A stretch of DNA of 64,000 nucleotides from Hyphomicrobium sp. (GTDB taxonomy: Bacteria; Pseudomonadota; Alphaproteobacteria; Rhizobiales; Hyphomicrobiaceae). The DNA lies in NCBI GenBank assembly GCA_003987725.1, contig RXJH01000001.1:124001-188000 (forward strand), read 5' to 3'. The notes under the pieces are model-generated. The model was given only the letters and a program-made list of their open reading frames with translations. It did no database searches and was not told the origin of the DNA. The position numbers and the translations under genes were made by a program. Below are positions 1 to 7,970 of the stretch, piece after piece (position 1 is the stretch's first letter; every line of letters begins with the position of its first letter).

Positions 1-73
1 TGCGCTGAGCCGCGCTATTCATTGCGCTTTCCCCGCAAAAAATGCGCGGCCACCTATAAAATGGAGGAGCGAA

Positions 74-571
74 ATGACCCAAACTGAGGAAAAGCCCAAA
101 GTCATCCGCGGAGATGATCTCCAGGCCATCACCCCGCATTTGGTGTGCGCCGGAGCGGCCGATGCCATCGAGTTTTACAAAAAAGCCTTTGGCGCCGTCG
201 AAAAAATGAGGTTGGCCGGCAGGGACGGCAAGCTGATGCACGGGGCCATCAAGATCGGCAACGCGTCGGTGATGCTCGTCGATGAAAGCCCGGATTGGGG
301 TTCGTTTGCGCCGACCTCGCTCAATGGCAGTCCGGTGACGATCCACCTTTACGTCGCTGACGTCGATGCATTCATCGATCGGGCCGTCAAAGCCGGCGCA
401 ACGCTACGGATGGCCCCCGCAGATATGTTCTGGGGTGATCGCTACGGCATCATCGAAGATCCGTTCGGCCACAAATGGTCGATTGCAACGCATCAGCGCG
501 ACATGAGCGTCTCCGAGATCGAGGAGGCGATGAAAGCGTTCATGCCGTCGGCCGGCGGTTGTGACAGCTGA
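74..571 (+). CDS. VOC family protein (PhnB/glyoxalase-like)
   Basis: This is a 165-residue single-domain vicinal oxygen chelate protein of the PhnB/YdeP-like group. The start of the fold is visible as ITPHLVCAGAADAIEFYKKAF (about residues 19-39), and the end as the IIEDPFGHKWSIATHQ strand (about 126-141), which is typical of these proteins. A GGAG ribosome-binding site lies just before the ATG. Family members are metal-dependent or metal-free dimers with varied substrates, so no reaction can be assigned. It converges on the GreA/GreB gene and seems to be transcribed alone. The family assignment is secure; the function is unknown. Confidence 0.85.
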   Translation: MTQTEEKPKVIRGDDLQAITPHLVCAGAADAIEFYKKAFGAVEKMRLAGRDGKLMHGAIKIGNASVMLVDESPDWGSFAPTSLNGSPVTIHLYVADVDAFIDRAVKAGATLRMAPADMFWGDRYGIIEDPFGHKWSIATHQRDMSVSEIEEAMKAFMPSAGGCDS

Positions 572-590
572 TCCGAACGGATCCCGGCGC

Positions 591-1049
591 CTACTCGATT
601 TTCACGATTTCGGCTTCGCCCGTGCCCGCGTGGGCGACGTCGCCGACGCTCTTTTCAAGGAGAGCCTGAGCCAAGGGCGAGACATAGGAAATCTTGCCCT
701 TTGCCGGATTCGATTCATCCTCGCCGACGATGCGGTATTTCTGAATGCGCCCATCGTCTCTCTCGAGAGTCACGACGGATCCGAAAGCCACGGCGGATGA
801 ATCGGACGGAGGATTTTGAACCTCTGCTGTAGCGAGACGTTGCTTCCAATAGCGAAGATCGCGCGACGCGCGTTGGATCGCGTCGCGGTCGCTCGCCTGC
901 TGGGCTTCCGCAAGCTCGGCCTGCAGCCTTTCGACTTCAGCCTCGATCAGGGTCAAGCCTTCCGGCGTGACCAGATTGCGGTGCTCGGAGATGAGCTTGT
1001 CGGGAAGCTCTTCGACCGCGTCGGATTCTTTGACGAATGCTCTGCTCAT
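591..1049 (-). CDS. GreA/GreB family transcript elongation factor
   Basis: The product is a 152-residue protein with the Gre layout: an N-terminal coiled coil rich in Glu, Gln and Arg (about residues 35-80), then a C-terminal FKBP-like domain beginning near VAFGSVVTLERDDG and ending with the SPLAQALLEKSVGD signature. Gre factors bind the RNA polymerase secondary channel and stimulate cleavage of backtracked RNA. The reading frame is open 11 codons further upstream, but the ATG at 1049 gives the usual N-terminus. It diverges from the yjbQ-like gene with only 37 bp between the starts, so the promoters must overlap or lie inside the genes. Whether it is the main GreA or a paralogue cannot be told here. 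Confidence 0.85.
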   Translation of the reverse strand: MSRAFVKESDAVEELPDKLISEHRNLVTPEGLTLIEAEVERLQAELAEAQQASDRDAIQRASRDLRYWKQRLATAEVQNPPSDSSAVAFGSVVTLERDDGRIQKYRIVGEDESNPAKGKISYVSPLAQALLEKSVGDVAHAGTGEAEIVKIE

Positions 1050-1086
1050 CCCGCTTATATAGGCTCTCTCGGAGACGGGCACCAGG

Positions 1087-1506
1087 ATGCGACAATATCA
1101 GGAAACATTGAGAATTGAGACGCGCGGCACCGGCCTCCAGGAATTGACGGACGACGTGGCGCGGATCGTTCGGGCCGCGAGCATCGAAACGGGCATGGCG
1201 CATATCTTCTGCCGCCATACCTCGGCGTCCCTGTTGATCCAGGAAAATGCCGATCCGGACGTGCAGCGCGACCTTGTCGCCTTCTTCAAGCGTCTGGTGC
1301 CGGATGGCGACCCGCTCTTCGTGCATCAGTCGGAGGGTCCGGACGATATGCCGGCGCATGTTAAGAGTGCGCTAACCCAAACGAGCTTGGCCGTCCCCAT
1401 CGCGGGATTTCAAATGGTGCTCGGCACCTGGCAAGGCATTTATCTTTTCGAGCACCGGCGCAAACCGCATACGCGGCAGATCGTCGTCCATGTTTTGGGA
1501 GAGTAG
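1087..1506 (+). CDS. yjbQ: YjbQ family protein (UPF0047)
   Basis: The 139-residue product matches the YjbQ/UPF0047 family over its whole length. Family signatures visible are CRHTSASLLIQENADPDVQ (about residues 42-60), the HQSEGPDDMPAHVKS segment (about 80-94) and the terminal GTWQGIYLFEHR motif. The conserved His, Asp and Glu residues cluster in the trimer-interface active site. Members have weak thiamine-phosphate synthase activity when overexpressed, but their normal role is not established. It lies divergent from the Gre-factor gene and convergent with the next gene. Confidence 0.9.
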   Translation: MRQYQETLRIETRGTGLQELTDDVARIVRAASIETGMAHIFCRHTSASLLIQENADPDVQRDLVAFFKRLVPDGDPLFVHQSEGPDDMPAHVKSALTQTSLAVPIAGFQMVLGTWQGIYLFEHRRKPHTRQIVVHVLGE

Positions 1507-1535
1507 AACGCCCCTCGCCTGCTTCGTCCAATCGA

Positions 1536-2156
1536 TCAATCGAGACGATAATTGAAGCTTACGGAAATACGCTCGGCTTTGGCGTGATTGACGGGCACCT
1601 CGTGCCGAAGCCAGCTCTCCCAGAGCAGAAGCGTGCCCGCCGCAGGCTGGACCGCGACGAACGTCTTGTTCTTCTCTTTCGCAGAGGGCTTCCGTGGCGG
1701 CGCGGCCATGAACATCGGCAGTCTCGGGTCTTCGTACTTGATGGCGCTCGCGTCCTTCGGGACGGCGAGGTAGAGCGTGCCGCTGATCACCGAGTGCGGA
1801 TGAATGTGCGCTGTGTGATATCCGCCGGGCTTCAGGACGTTGATCCAGAGGCTGTCGAGCGTCAGGCGCTTCCCGTTCAGTTCGAACTCGAGAATTTTAG
1901 CGAATGCGTTCGCATGCCGGTCGAGAACGCCGACCAGATCGCCGAATACGGGGTGCCTGTCGGGCAGGTCGTTGAGCGAGGCATAAGATGTATATCCCGG
2001 ATAATCATTCGCCTTTGCCCAGGCTTGCCCGGCCCGGTCATGAGCCGAGATTTCGCGGGCGGCTTCCTCAAGCTCTTGGATCAGAGCTAGGCCCGGGCCG
2101 CGTTGAAGCTCTTCCCGGTAGATTTGGGTCACGAAAAGCTCTTGAACGCGCGCCAT
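1536..2156 (-). CDS. putative 2OG-Fe(II) oxygenase, TIGR02466-type
   Basis: This 206-residue protein resembles the TIGR02466 group of predicted 2-oxoglutarate/Fe(II) oxygenases. The central segment PGGYHTAHIHPHSVISGTLY carries the expected metal-ligand histidines, and the C-terminal part holds the strand LLLWESWLRHEVPVN with a distal His and nearby Arg that would bind the iron and 2-oxoglutarate. The frame is open 21 codons further upstream, but the ATG at 2156 starts with the typical MARVQELFVTQIY. The substrate is unknown. It is monocistronic between convergent yjbQ and the divergent NTF2-like gene. Confidence 0.8.
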   Translation of the reverse strand: MARVQELFVTQIYREELQRGPGLALIQELEEAAREISAHDRAGQAWAKANDYPGYTSYASLNDLPDRHPVFGDLVGVLDRHANAFAKILEFELNGKRLTLDSLWINVLKPGGYHTAHIHPHSVISGTLYLAVPKDASAIKYEDPRLPMFMAAPPRKPSAKEKNKTFVAVQPAAGTLLLWESWLRHEVPVNHAKAERISVSFNYRLD

Positions 2157-2289
2157 TGGCTTCTCCGGATTCCGCAACTGAAGGTGAAATGTCGCGTTTA
2201 CCCCACCACGCTTGCGCATGGAAGGCTCCGGTCCGACCTGCTAAAGACCCCCGCAGATCCATAGAACGACCCTTCCGGAGAGACACCCG

Positions 2290-2724
2290 ATGTCCGACAC
2301 CACGCCAGAATCGCAAGCCCGCGCCGCAACGGCTGCGCTCATCCGCGACTACTACGCCGCCTTCAACCGGGGCGATACCGACGCCATGCTGGACTACCTG
2401 GCCGACGACGTGATTCACGACGTCAACCAGGGCGAGCGGCGGCAGGGCAAAGAGAAGTTTCGCGCTTTCAATGCACGTATGTCGCACAACTATAAGGAAG
2501 AGCTGAAGGACATCGTCGTCCTCGTCTCGAAGGACGCGACGCGCGCCGCCGCGGAATTCAACGTGCACGGAATCTACAAGAATACGGAAGAGGGTCTGCC
2601 GGACGCCGTTGGCCAGAAATACGTTCTGCCTGCCGGTACGTTCTTCGCGGTCCGCGACGGCAAAATCGCCCGCGTCACGACCTATTACAATCTGACGGAT
2701 TGGATCGCGCAGGTCGCGGGCTGA
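2290..2724 (+). CDS. SnoaL/NTF2-like protein, ketosteroid-isomerase-related
   Basis: A 144-residue NTF2-fold protein. The N-terminal helix pair ALIRDYYAAFNRGDTDAMLD is followed by the YLADDVIHDVNQGERRQG strand-turn, and the C-terminal strands end in GKIARVTTYYNLTDWIAQV. This matches the small ketosteroid-isomerase-related group (TIGR02096-like). The fold forms a deep hydrophobic pocket, but no substrate can be named. It is the first gene of a probable three-gene unit with the downstream GNAT and nitrilase genes: the next start lies 14 bp after its stop. Confidence 0.8.
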   Translation: MSDTTPESQARAATAALIRDYYAAFNRGDTDAMLDYLADDVIHDVNQGERRQGKEKFRAFNARMSHNYKEELKDIVVLVSKDATRAAAEFNVHGIYKNTEEGLPDAVGQKYVLPAGTFFAVRDGKIARVTTYYNLTDWIAQVAG

Positions 2725-2738
2725 GGACATCGATCGTA

Positions 2739-3353
2739 ATGGCGGCTGCTACGGGCGAGAAGAAGAACCTCGAAGTCAGGTCGGTCACCGGGAAGGACAT
2801 TCTCAAGGTCCTTCCGGATCTCAGCCGCCTGCGCATCGTCGTGTTTCGCGATTGGCCGTATCTCTACGACGGTACGCTCGAGTACGAGGAAAAGTATCTC
2901 GAGAAGTTCGCCGCCGCAAAAGGGGCCGTCGTCGTCACTGCATACGATGGCGACCAGATGGTCGGCGCTTCGACCGGGGCACCGATGATCGAGCATGCGG
3001 ACGAGTTCGGCGAACCGTTCCGTAACGCCGGCTGCGACATTTCGAAGATCTTCTATTGCGGCGAGAGCGTGCTGTTGAAGAGCCACCGCGGCCATGGCCT
3101 CGGACACGCATTTTTCGATGGCCGCGAAGCTCAGGCGAAGAAACTCGGCGGGTTCACGCATTCGTCGTTCTGCCGCGTCGTCCGGCCCGATGATCACCCG
3201 TTGAAGCCCGCGGATTACGCCCCACTTGACCCTTTCTGGAAAAAGCGCGGGTACGCTCCGGTGGACGGCATCGTCGCGACCTACGACTGGAAAGACATCG
3301 ATCAGCCCGGCGAAACGACCCATAAGATGCAGTTCTGGATGAAAACCTTCTGA
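2739..3353 (+). CDS. GNAT family N-acetyltransferase
   Basis: A 204-residue GNAT-fold protein that would transfer an acyl group from acyl-CoA to an amine. The core includes the acyl-CoA-binding region near LLKSHRGHGLGHAFFDGREA, with the GHGLG pyrophosphate loop. The ATG at 2739 was chosen over an in-frame start 13 codons upstream that would overlap the previous gene. The stop codon overlaps the start of the nitrilase-family gene in a TGATG junction, which indicates translational coupling. In other bacteria a GNAT domain is fused to a nitrilase domain in one protein (YhcX-type); here the two are separate genes. The substrate is unknown. Confidence 0.8.
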   Translation: MAAATGEKKNLEVRSVTGKDILKVLPDLSRLRIVVFRDWPYLYDGTLEYEEKYLEKFAAAKGAVVVTAYDGDQMVGASTGAPMIEHADEFGEPFRNAGCDISKIFYCGESVLLKSHRGHGLGHAFFDGREAQAKKLGGFTHSSFCRVVRPDDHPLKPADYAPLDPFWKKRGYAPVDGIVATYDWKDIDQPGETTHKMQFWMKTF

Positions 3354-4261
3354 TGCGGGCGAAGTCTCTCAAAGTCGCAAGCTCCCAATATCCGATCGGC
3401 CAGCCGAAGACGCTTGCCGAGTGGGAGAAGAAGATCGCTCTGTGGGTGAAGCACGGTGCTGCGACGGGCGCTGAGCTGCTGGTCTTTCCGGAATACGCGG
3501 CGATCGAGCAGGCCGCCTGCTTTGGACCCGAAGTCTATGAAGACCTCCAGGCGACGCTCACGAAGGTTGCGGAGCTCAAGGAAAGCCGCGTCCAGCTCCA
3601 TCTGGAACTCGCGAAGAAGCACAACGTGCATATTCTGGTCGGTTCGGGGCCGGTGAAAAAGACCGACGGCCGGTTCGTGAATGCGGCTCAGCTCGTGACG
3701 CCCAAGGGGGCTATCGGCGAGCAGGAGAAGCTGGTCATGACGCCCTTCGAACACAACTGGGGCGTCACGGCTGGCGGTCCGGTGCGCGTGTTCTCGACAT
3801 CGCTTGGCACTATCGGCATCGCCATCTGCTACGATAGCGAGTTTCCATTGATCGCGCGCGCGATGGCGGAAGCGGGTGCGGAAGTGTTGCTCGTTCCCTC
3901 GTGCACGGAACGGACGTCCGGCTACCACCGCGTCCGTACAGGCTCGATGGCGCGCGCACTCGAGAATACGATTGCGGCCGTGCAGAGCCCGACGGTCGGC
4001 GATGCGCCTTGGTCGCCCGCCGTCGACTTCAACGCCGGCGCTGCGGGTATCTATGTGCCCTCCGAACACGACGTTTCGGATACCGGCGTACTCGCGGAAG
4101 GCACACTCAACGCGGCCGAATGGGTGTCGGCCGAGATCGATCTCGCCCGTCTCGCGCGCGTCCGCGAAACCGGCGAGATGCACAACTTCGGTGATTGGTT
4201 GAAGCAGCCTGGCGGCGGGACGACGGCGAAGGTCGACGTCGAAGTCGTCAACCTCGCCTGA
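3353..4261 (+). CDS. carbon-nitrogen hydrolase (nitrilase superfamily)
   Basis: This 302-residue protein has the Glu-Lys-Cys triad of the nitrilase superfamily: E47 in VFPEYAA, K126 in EQEKLVMTPFE and C159 in IAICYDSEFP. Members hydrolyse amides or nitriles through a Cys thioester. The sequence resembles the amidase half of YhcX-like GNAT-nitrilase fusions more than classical aliphatic nitrilases. Its ATG overlaps the GNAT stop codon by one base, so the two products are probably made together and may act on one substrate. The triad is complete and the length is normal; the substrate is not identifiable. Confidence 0.88.
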   Translation: MRAKSLKVASSQYPIGQPKTLAEWEKKIALWVKHGAATGAELLVFPEYAAIEQAACFGPEVYEDLQATLTKVAELKESRVQLHLELAKKHNVHILVGSGPVKKTDGRFVNAAQLVTPKGAIGEQEKLVMTPFEHNWGVTAGGPVRVFSTSLGTIGIAICYDSEFPLIARAMAEAGAEVLLVPSCTERTSGYHRVRTGSMARALENTIAAVQSPTVGDAPWSPAVDFNAGAAGIYVPSEHDVSDTGVLAEGTLNAAEWVSAEIDLARLARVRETGEMHNFGDWLKQPGGGTTAKVDVEVVNLA

Positions 4262-4270
4262 CCAGCGCTA

Positions 4271-4999
4271 CTATTTCAGCGCCCAGGTCACCGTCACGCG
4301 GGCTTCGAGTGTGCTCGTGCCGGTCTCGATCGGCGCGGCCATCGCGGCCTTTGCCATACGAGGCGCGTAGGTCACAGGCCCGCTCGACGTCGTCTCTTCC
4401 GAGATCTGGATCACGTTGCCGACTTCGGCACCGGCGGCAGTGGCCAGCAATTTGGCACGCCGCAGCGCGTTGGCAATCGCTTCCTTGCGCGCCTCGTCTT
4501 TGAGCGTGTCTTCTTTCGACACCTCGAACGTCAGCCCCTGAATCTGATTGGCGCCAGCGTTCACGATCTGATCGAGAATCTCGCCCAGCTTGCCGAGCTC
4601 GCGGACATAGACGACGACCTGATTGCTCACCCGATAGCCTCTGAGAACAGGCGGCTGCCCGTCCTTGGAAAAATCCATCACGGGCTCGACGTTGAACGCC
4701 GCGGTCTGGATGTCCTTCGGATCGATGCCGCCGGCTTTGAGCTCGGCGATGACTTTGCTCATCGTCTCACTGTTGGCGGCGAGTGCCTCGCGCGCGGTCT
4801 TGGCTTCGGTCGTAACCCCTGAAGTGATACGGGCCCGGTCGGGCTCGGCCTCTGCGGTGCCGGTTGCCGAGACGGTGATCGTGCGCTCCATGACCTTATC
4901 CTCAGCGTGCAAGACTGTTGCCTGCGTAACGAGAAAACCCGACGCCAGAGCGATATTGAGTAGCGAAACGATAATTCGAGAACGTGGTGCGCTTAGCAT
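4271..4999 (-). CDS. SIMPL domain protein (DUF541), periplasmic
   Basis: The 242-residue product starts with a signal peptide (about residues 1-32, hydrophobic core IIVSLLNIALASGFLV, cut near LHAED). A SIMPL/DUF541 domain follows, starting at RTITVSATGTAEAEPDRA and containing the GYRVSNQVVVYVRELGKLG strand region. Relatives in E. coli (YggE) and Brucella (BP26) are periplasmic or outer-membrane oligomers tied to oxidative stress, with unclear biochemistry. The ATG at 4999 has a GGAG ribosome-binding site and places the signal peptide at the N-terminus, unlike the longer open frame. It converges with the nitrilase gene with 9 bp between stops. Confidence 0.85.
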   Translation of the reverse strand: MLSAPRSRIIVSLLNIALASGFLVTQATVLHAEDKVMERTITVSATGTAEAEPDRARITSGVTTEAKTAREALAANSETMSKVIAELKAGGIDPKDIQTAAFNVEPVMDFSKDGQPPVLRGYRVSNQVVVYVRELGKLGEILDQIVNAGANQIQGLTFEVSKEDTLKDEARKEAIANALRRAKLLATAAGAEVGNVIQISEETTSSGPVTYAPRMAKAAMAAPIETGTSTLEARVTVTWALK

Positions 5000-5234
5000 A
5001 GGGGTCTCCTCACCTCTTCTCCGCTCGCTATAAGCGGTTCGCGGGCAAAAGAGGGCGAGAACCTGTATTTCGGCTGAATGCGCGATATTTAGCGCCAATA
5101 CGCAGTTTTTGGTTGTCTTCCAACGCTCTGACCTGCAGTAAACTCAATTGAATTCCCCTGGCGACAGATTGCCGACAGGGATTCGCGGACCAGCTCTGGC
5201 CCTTGGCCGAACATCTGGTATGAGAAGCCGCGCG

Positions 5235-5310
5235 GGGCCCGTAGCTCAATGGTTAGAGCTGACGGCTCATAACCGTCTGGTTCCAGGTTCGAGTCCTGGC
5301 GGGCCCACCA
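5235..5310 (+). tRNA. tRNA with CAU anticodon (tRNA-Ile2 or elongator tRNA-Met)
   Basis: A full cloverleaf can be folded. The acceptor stem pairs GGGCCCG (5235-5241) with CGGGCCC (5300-5306), the anticodon stem pairs GACGG with CCGTC around the loop CTCATAA, the T stem pairs CCAGG with CCTGG, and CCA is encoded. The anticodon is CAU. It is not the initiator: position 1 pairs with 72 and the anticodon stem lacks three consecutive G:C pairs. The short D-loop (CTCAATGGTTAGAGC) and variable region look more like the minor isoleucine tRNA (lysidine-modified CAU) than elongator tRNA-Met, but sequence alone does not settle this. Confidence 0.93.
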
Positions 5311-5392
5311 AGAAAATCAATAACTTACTGCGAACTATAGCTCCGGTGGCAGCACGGTTAGATCCACTTTAGAGACGTTCGCGCTCGAAAAA

Positions 5393-5414
5393 GGCGCTGA
5401 CCGAGATCAGCGCC
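5393..5414 (-). terminator. Rho-independent terminator of fae
   Basis: GGCGCTGA (5393-5400) and TCAGCGCC (5407-5414) form a perfect 8-bp stem with a 6-base loop. On the minus strand the stem is followed directly by TTTTTCG, the U-tract expected of an intrinsic terminator. It lies 128 bases after the stop of the leftward fae gene and after the rightward tRNA, so fae is its natural client. Confidence 0.75.
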
Positions 5415-5542
5415 CTGAGCTTGCGGCGCGTGCCTTCTACGCGGCGAACAAATCTTTTTTTCCGCTTCCCGACTGCCAGATTCGAATTAGCCGCGTCGAA
5501 GCTTTGCGCAAGCACGAAAGTGCACCGGTCACTTCATGCCCA

Positions 5543-6082
5543 TCAGTATTCGACGACGCCATCCAAGGCGTAATGCTTGATGGTCTTGCGGTTCTTGATC
5601 AGCTCGTCGATCGAGGGCTCACCTTTCAAAGCGCGCTCAATGGCCAACTTCATCGCTTTGTAGTTCGTATTGTAGAGGTCTTTCTTGTCGAGTTCCGCGT
5701 GATCCGCACACCGCGGGTCCAGCCAAATCGTCACGATGATGCAGATATCATCAACAATCGCTTTCGGGATAATTCCCTCAGAAACGCAATCGACGACAGC
5801 GTCAGCAATTGCGCCCTGCACGACTCCTCCGAGCAGATCGACGTACTCGCTGGAAGCGATCGTCACCTTCGTTGTCATCATGGTGACCGGACGCGCCATC
5901 TGATTGAGATCGCGTATCGCGAAAAACCGGGTGTGGCCGACAGCTTGGCCCATCATACTCGCAAATGCATGCCCCACTGGACCATTGACAGAACCAATCA
6001 GAACCTCGGGCATGGCGTCGGTATATTGGCCTGGAGCCGCCAGAACGGTCGCCTCACCCGCTTTAAAAATAACGTCGCTCAT
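5543..6082 (-). CDS. fae: formaldehyde-activating enzyme
   Basis: This 179-residue protein is a clear Fae (5,6,7,8-tetrahydromethanopterin hydro-lyase, EC 4.2.1.147). It condenses formaldehyde with tetrahydromethanopterin to methylene-H4MPT in the cytoplasm, the entry to C1 oxidation and a detoxification step. Diagnostic segments are APGQYTDAMPEVLIGSV (about residues 16-32), MMGQAVGHTRFFAIRDLNQM (43-62), IIVTIWLDPRCADHAELDKK and the terminal IKHYALDGVVEY. Length is that of full single-domain Fae. The ATG has a GGAG site 7 bases upstream. No other H4MPT-pathway gene is adjacent, and a terminator follows, so it is probably monocistronic. It marks the host as a methylotroph. Confidence 0.96.
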   Translation of the reverse strand: MSDVIFKAGEATVLAAPGQYTDAMPEVLIGSVNGPVGHAFASMMGQAVGHTRFFAIRDLNQMARPVTMMTTKVTIASSEYVDLLGGVVQGAIADAVVDCVSEGIIPKAIVDDICIIVTIWLDPRCADHAELDKKDLYNTNYKAMKLAIERALKGEPSIDELIKNRKTIKHYALDGVVEY

Positions 6083-6349
6083 GTGTTCTCTCCGGAGGGT
6101 TCAATTTCACCTGAATAAGGGTGCCTACGATCGGCGGTTTCGATTAGCCTTGAACGACGCACTGAGCCACGACTTTCTTGTCGCCCGTCCTCTCGAACCA
6201 GGACATCTTCAACCTGAAGGGGCGACCGGATTTACAAGGCATAGCATCGGCACGGTGAGTGCCAGCGGCGGCAGCCCGGTTAGTATTGAGCCCATTCCTG
6301 AAATTAGATTGGCGTACGACCCAGTTCGACGAACCTAACGAGGTTATAG

Positions 6350-6733
6350 GTGGACAGGATCGAGCGATGGATCAAACGGAGTTTGGCTTCCGCCGTAGCT
6401 GCGGGAATTGGGCAATGGGCCGATTCTCCGGAATCGGCTCTCGGTAAACGGATCTATCAGGTTACGGATGGCCCGATGACGCTCGTGCTCTCGCAATTGG
6501 GCTTCACGTACGATGGCGCACCGCGTTCTTTCGAATGCAGGTATGACGAGGTGGAAGCCGTTGAACTCACACCTCTTGTAGAATTCATGCGACTACGTGG
6601 TGACCTGAGCAAGATAGTGACAACAGGGATCATCCTGCGTGGTGTCACAGAACGCCTTGAACTGCAATTGCCGCTCGCAGTGTACTCGTCCGTCGTGACC
6701 GTGCTTTTCCGGATTGTGAAAGAGTCGGCGTGA
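6350..6733 (+). CDS. hypothetical protein, possible PH-like fold; candidate orphan immunity protein
   Basis: I do not recognise a family for this 127-residue product. It starts at a GTG with a weak AGG site, has a short amphipathic N-terminus, then alternating strands (YQVTDGPMTLVLSQLGF, then a Tyr-Asp-Glu-Val-Glu segment) and a final hydrophobic helix PLAVYSSVVTVLFRIV. That pattern recalls small PH-like domains, but this is a guess. It is followed by two other small same-strand genes of lower GC, one DUF2247-like, so an orphan immunity role is inferred from the neighbourhood only. An alternative is a non-coding open frame. Confidence 0.5.
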   Translation: MDRIERWIKRSLASAVAAGIGQWADSPESALGKRIYQVTDGPMTLVLSQLGFTYDGAPRSFECRYDEVEAVELTPLVEFMRLRGDLSKIVTTGIILRGVTERLELQLPLAVYSSVVTVLFRIVKESA

Positions 6734-6835
6734 CGCAGACCACATGCGTGAATCGAAGAGCGAGCAGGTCGCAGCAGCGGCGCCATCCTTGACCGGGCGT
6801 GGTTCTTCGCCAGAAAAACTTGAGGTTTGACTGAG

Positions 6836-7156
6836 ATGATCGATTGTCCCGATGACTTTCTCACGCTCACTCAGATGGATAGCGGGGTCATTTTTTATCA
6901 CTTAAACGACGAGCGGGCCTTTTTCGAATGGTTGGGACGAATCCCCTGTGTCGAAAGATATGAGGGTGACGGCCACCGAGGATTGGTGGTTTATCTCAAA
7001 CGCAAGCCGCTAAGAGACGAACTTCGGGAACTCCTGGCCCTATGCCAACGCTATGGCGTCAACATGCGCCAATTGGCTAAGTTCGAGACAGCAAGGAACC
7101 GTCACTGGTTTCGCGACCCCGAAAATTACTGGCACATGGCTGTGTTTGGTCCCTAA
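6836..7156 (+). CDS. small hypothetical protein, immunity-like
   Basis: This 106-residue product has no signal peptide or membrane segment. It contains RAFFEWLGRIPCVERYEGDG (about residues 25-44), LRELLALCQRYGVNMRQLAK and a terminal HWFRDPENYWHMAVFG. I associate this pattern with small uncharacterised proteins found as stand-alone genes and near polymorphic-toxin loci, from memory and unverified. The ATG at 6836 is preferred to a TTG nine bases upstream because a TTGAGG-type site is well spaced for it. It sits between two other small genes on the same strand. No toxin gene is adjacent. Confidence 0.6.
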   Translation: MIDCPDDFLTLTQMDSGVIFYHLNDERAFFEWLGRIPCVERYEGDGHRGLVVYLKRKPLRDELRELLALCQRYGVNMRQLAKFETARNRHWFRDPENYWHMAVFGP

Positions 7157-7227
7157 CCATTCATTCCAAGAGGCAAAACTACGGGTTATCAAAATCAGAA
7201 AACAAATAAGCCATAGGCTTTCGAGAG

Positions 7228-7773
7228 ATGATCAACGTAATACTTGGCACACACTCGAAAACTCTTTTTGTTCCATCCGACTTCATATTGGCTTATGAGC
7301 CGATGACTTGGATTGAAGCGATTTGGGGGATTCAACAGGGCTTTATAAATCATCAGGCCATAGTCGATATGGCAGAAAGCCAATTAAGCAAGGGCGGAGA
7401 CCCCGAGGAAGCGCTTGTTAGCTTGTGCCTATCGAATACAAAAGAAGAATATAATCTGGAGGAACTTGTGCGAACTCTCGCCGCGAAAGAGCCTCCGGAG
7501 GATGAGAGCCAAATCAAGCAGAAATGGTTGCAAGTTATTCTAGCTTGGATAATCAGAGATTGGCACAATTTTTCAAACCCTCCAGGCGTACTTGAAAATG
7601 TTGTAGCCGATTTTGGTTATCCAAATGAACTCGAAGAAATCAATCGTGCCGTTGCGGGAATGGCTGGAGTAAGCCGAGAAGCAGAAACGAGATCAGAACC
7701 TGATGGCTTTTTTTTGCAACTCTTGAAGAAGCATTTTGTAGATCATGGGATGCCCTTGCCTCCAACAATGTAG
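7228..7773 (+). CDS. DUF2247-like protein, probable immunity protein
   Basis: The 181-residue product resembles DUF2247. Matching features are TWIEAIWGIQQGFINHQAIVD (about residues 27-46), an acidic helix region with EEYNLEELVRTLAAKE, the central Trp-rich helix KWLQVILAWIIRDWHN and the segment VVADFGYPNELEEIN. DUF2247 genes are often found alone or beside toxin genes and are thought to be immunity proteins; this is family-level inference. The gene is clearly AT-richer than its neighbours and uses codons such as ATA and AAT more freely, which suggests horizontal acquisition. No cognate toxin lies within the window. Confidence 0.65.
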   Translation: MINVILGTHSKTLFVPSDFILAYEPMTWIEAIWGIQQGFINHQAIVDMAESQLSKGGDPEEALVSLCLSNTKEEYNLEELVRTLAAKEPPEDESQIKQKWLQVILAWIIRDWHNFSNPPGVLENVVADFGYPNELEEINRAVAGMAGVSREAETRSEPDGFFLQLLKKHFVDHGMPLPPTM

Positions 7774-7970
7774 CGACGACGATCTCCGGTCGGCGGAGCA
7801 CGAGGTCAGATGCTGGCGGAGCAATGAACCTCACGACATTTGTTTTCTGATGGTGCGCTAGCCCTATTGGAAGTTGGCAAGCGATTTTGCCCACTACGCC
7901 ATAGCTCGCTTATTTGAAGATCATTAAGTTCCGCTTCTTGGGATCGGCCCACCTAGGGATACTTTGCGGA

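Noticed and set aside
5148-5372. Open frame of 74 codons spanning the CAU tRNA
   Set aside because: It runs straight through a complete tRNA cloverleaf and has no recognisable protein pattern.
6083-6349. Possible degenerate gene between fae and the 127-residue gene
   Set aside because: No family match in any frame, no ribosome-binding site, and open frames there are short overlaps; treated as intergenic.
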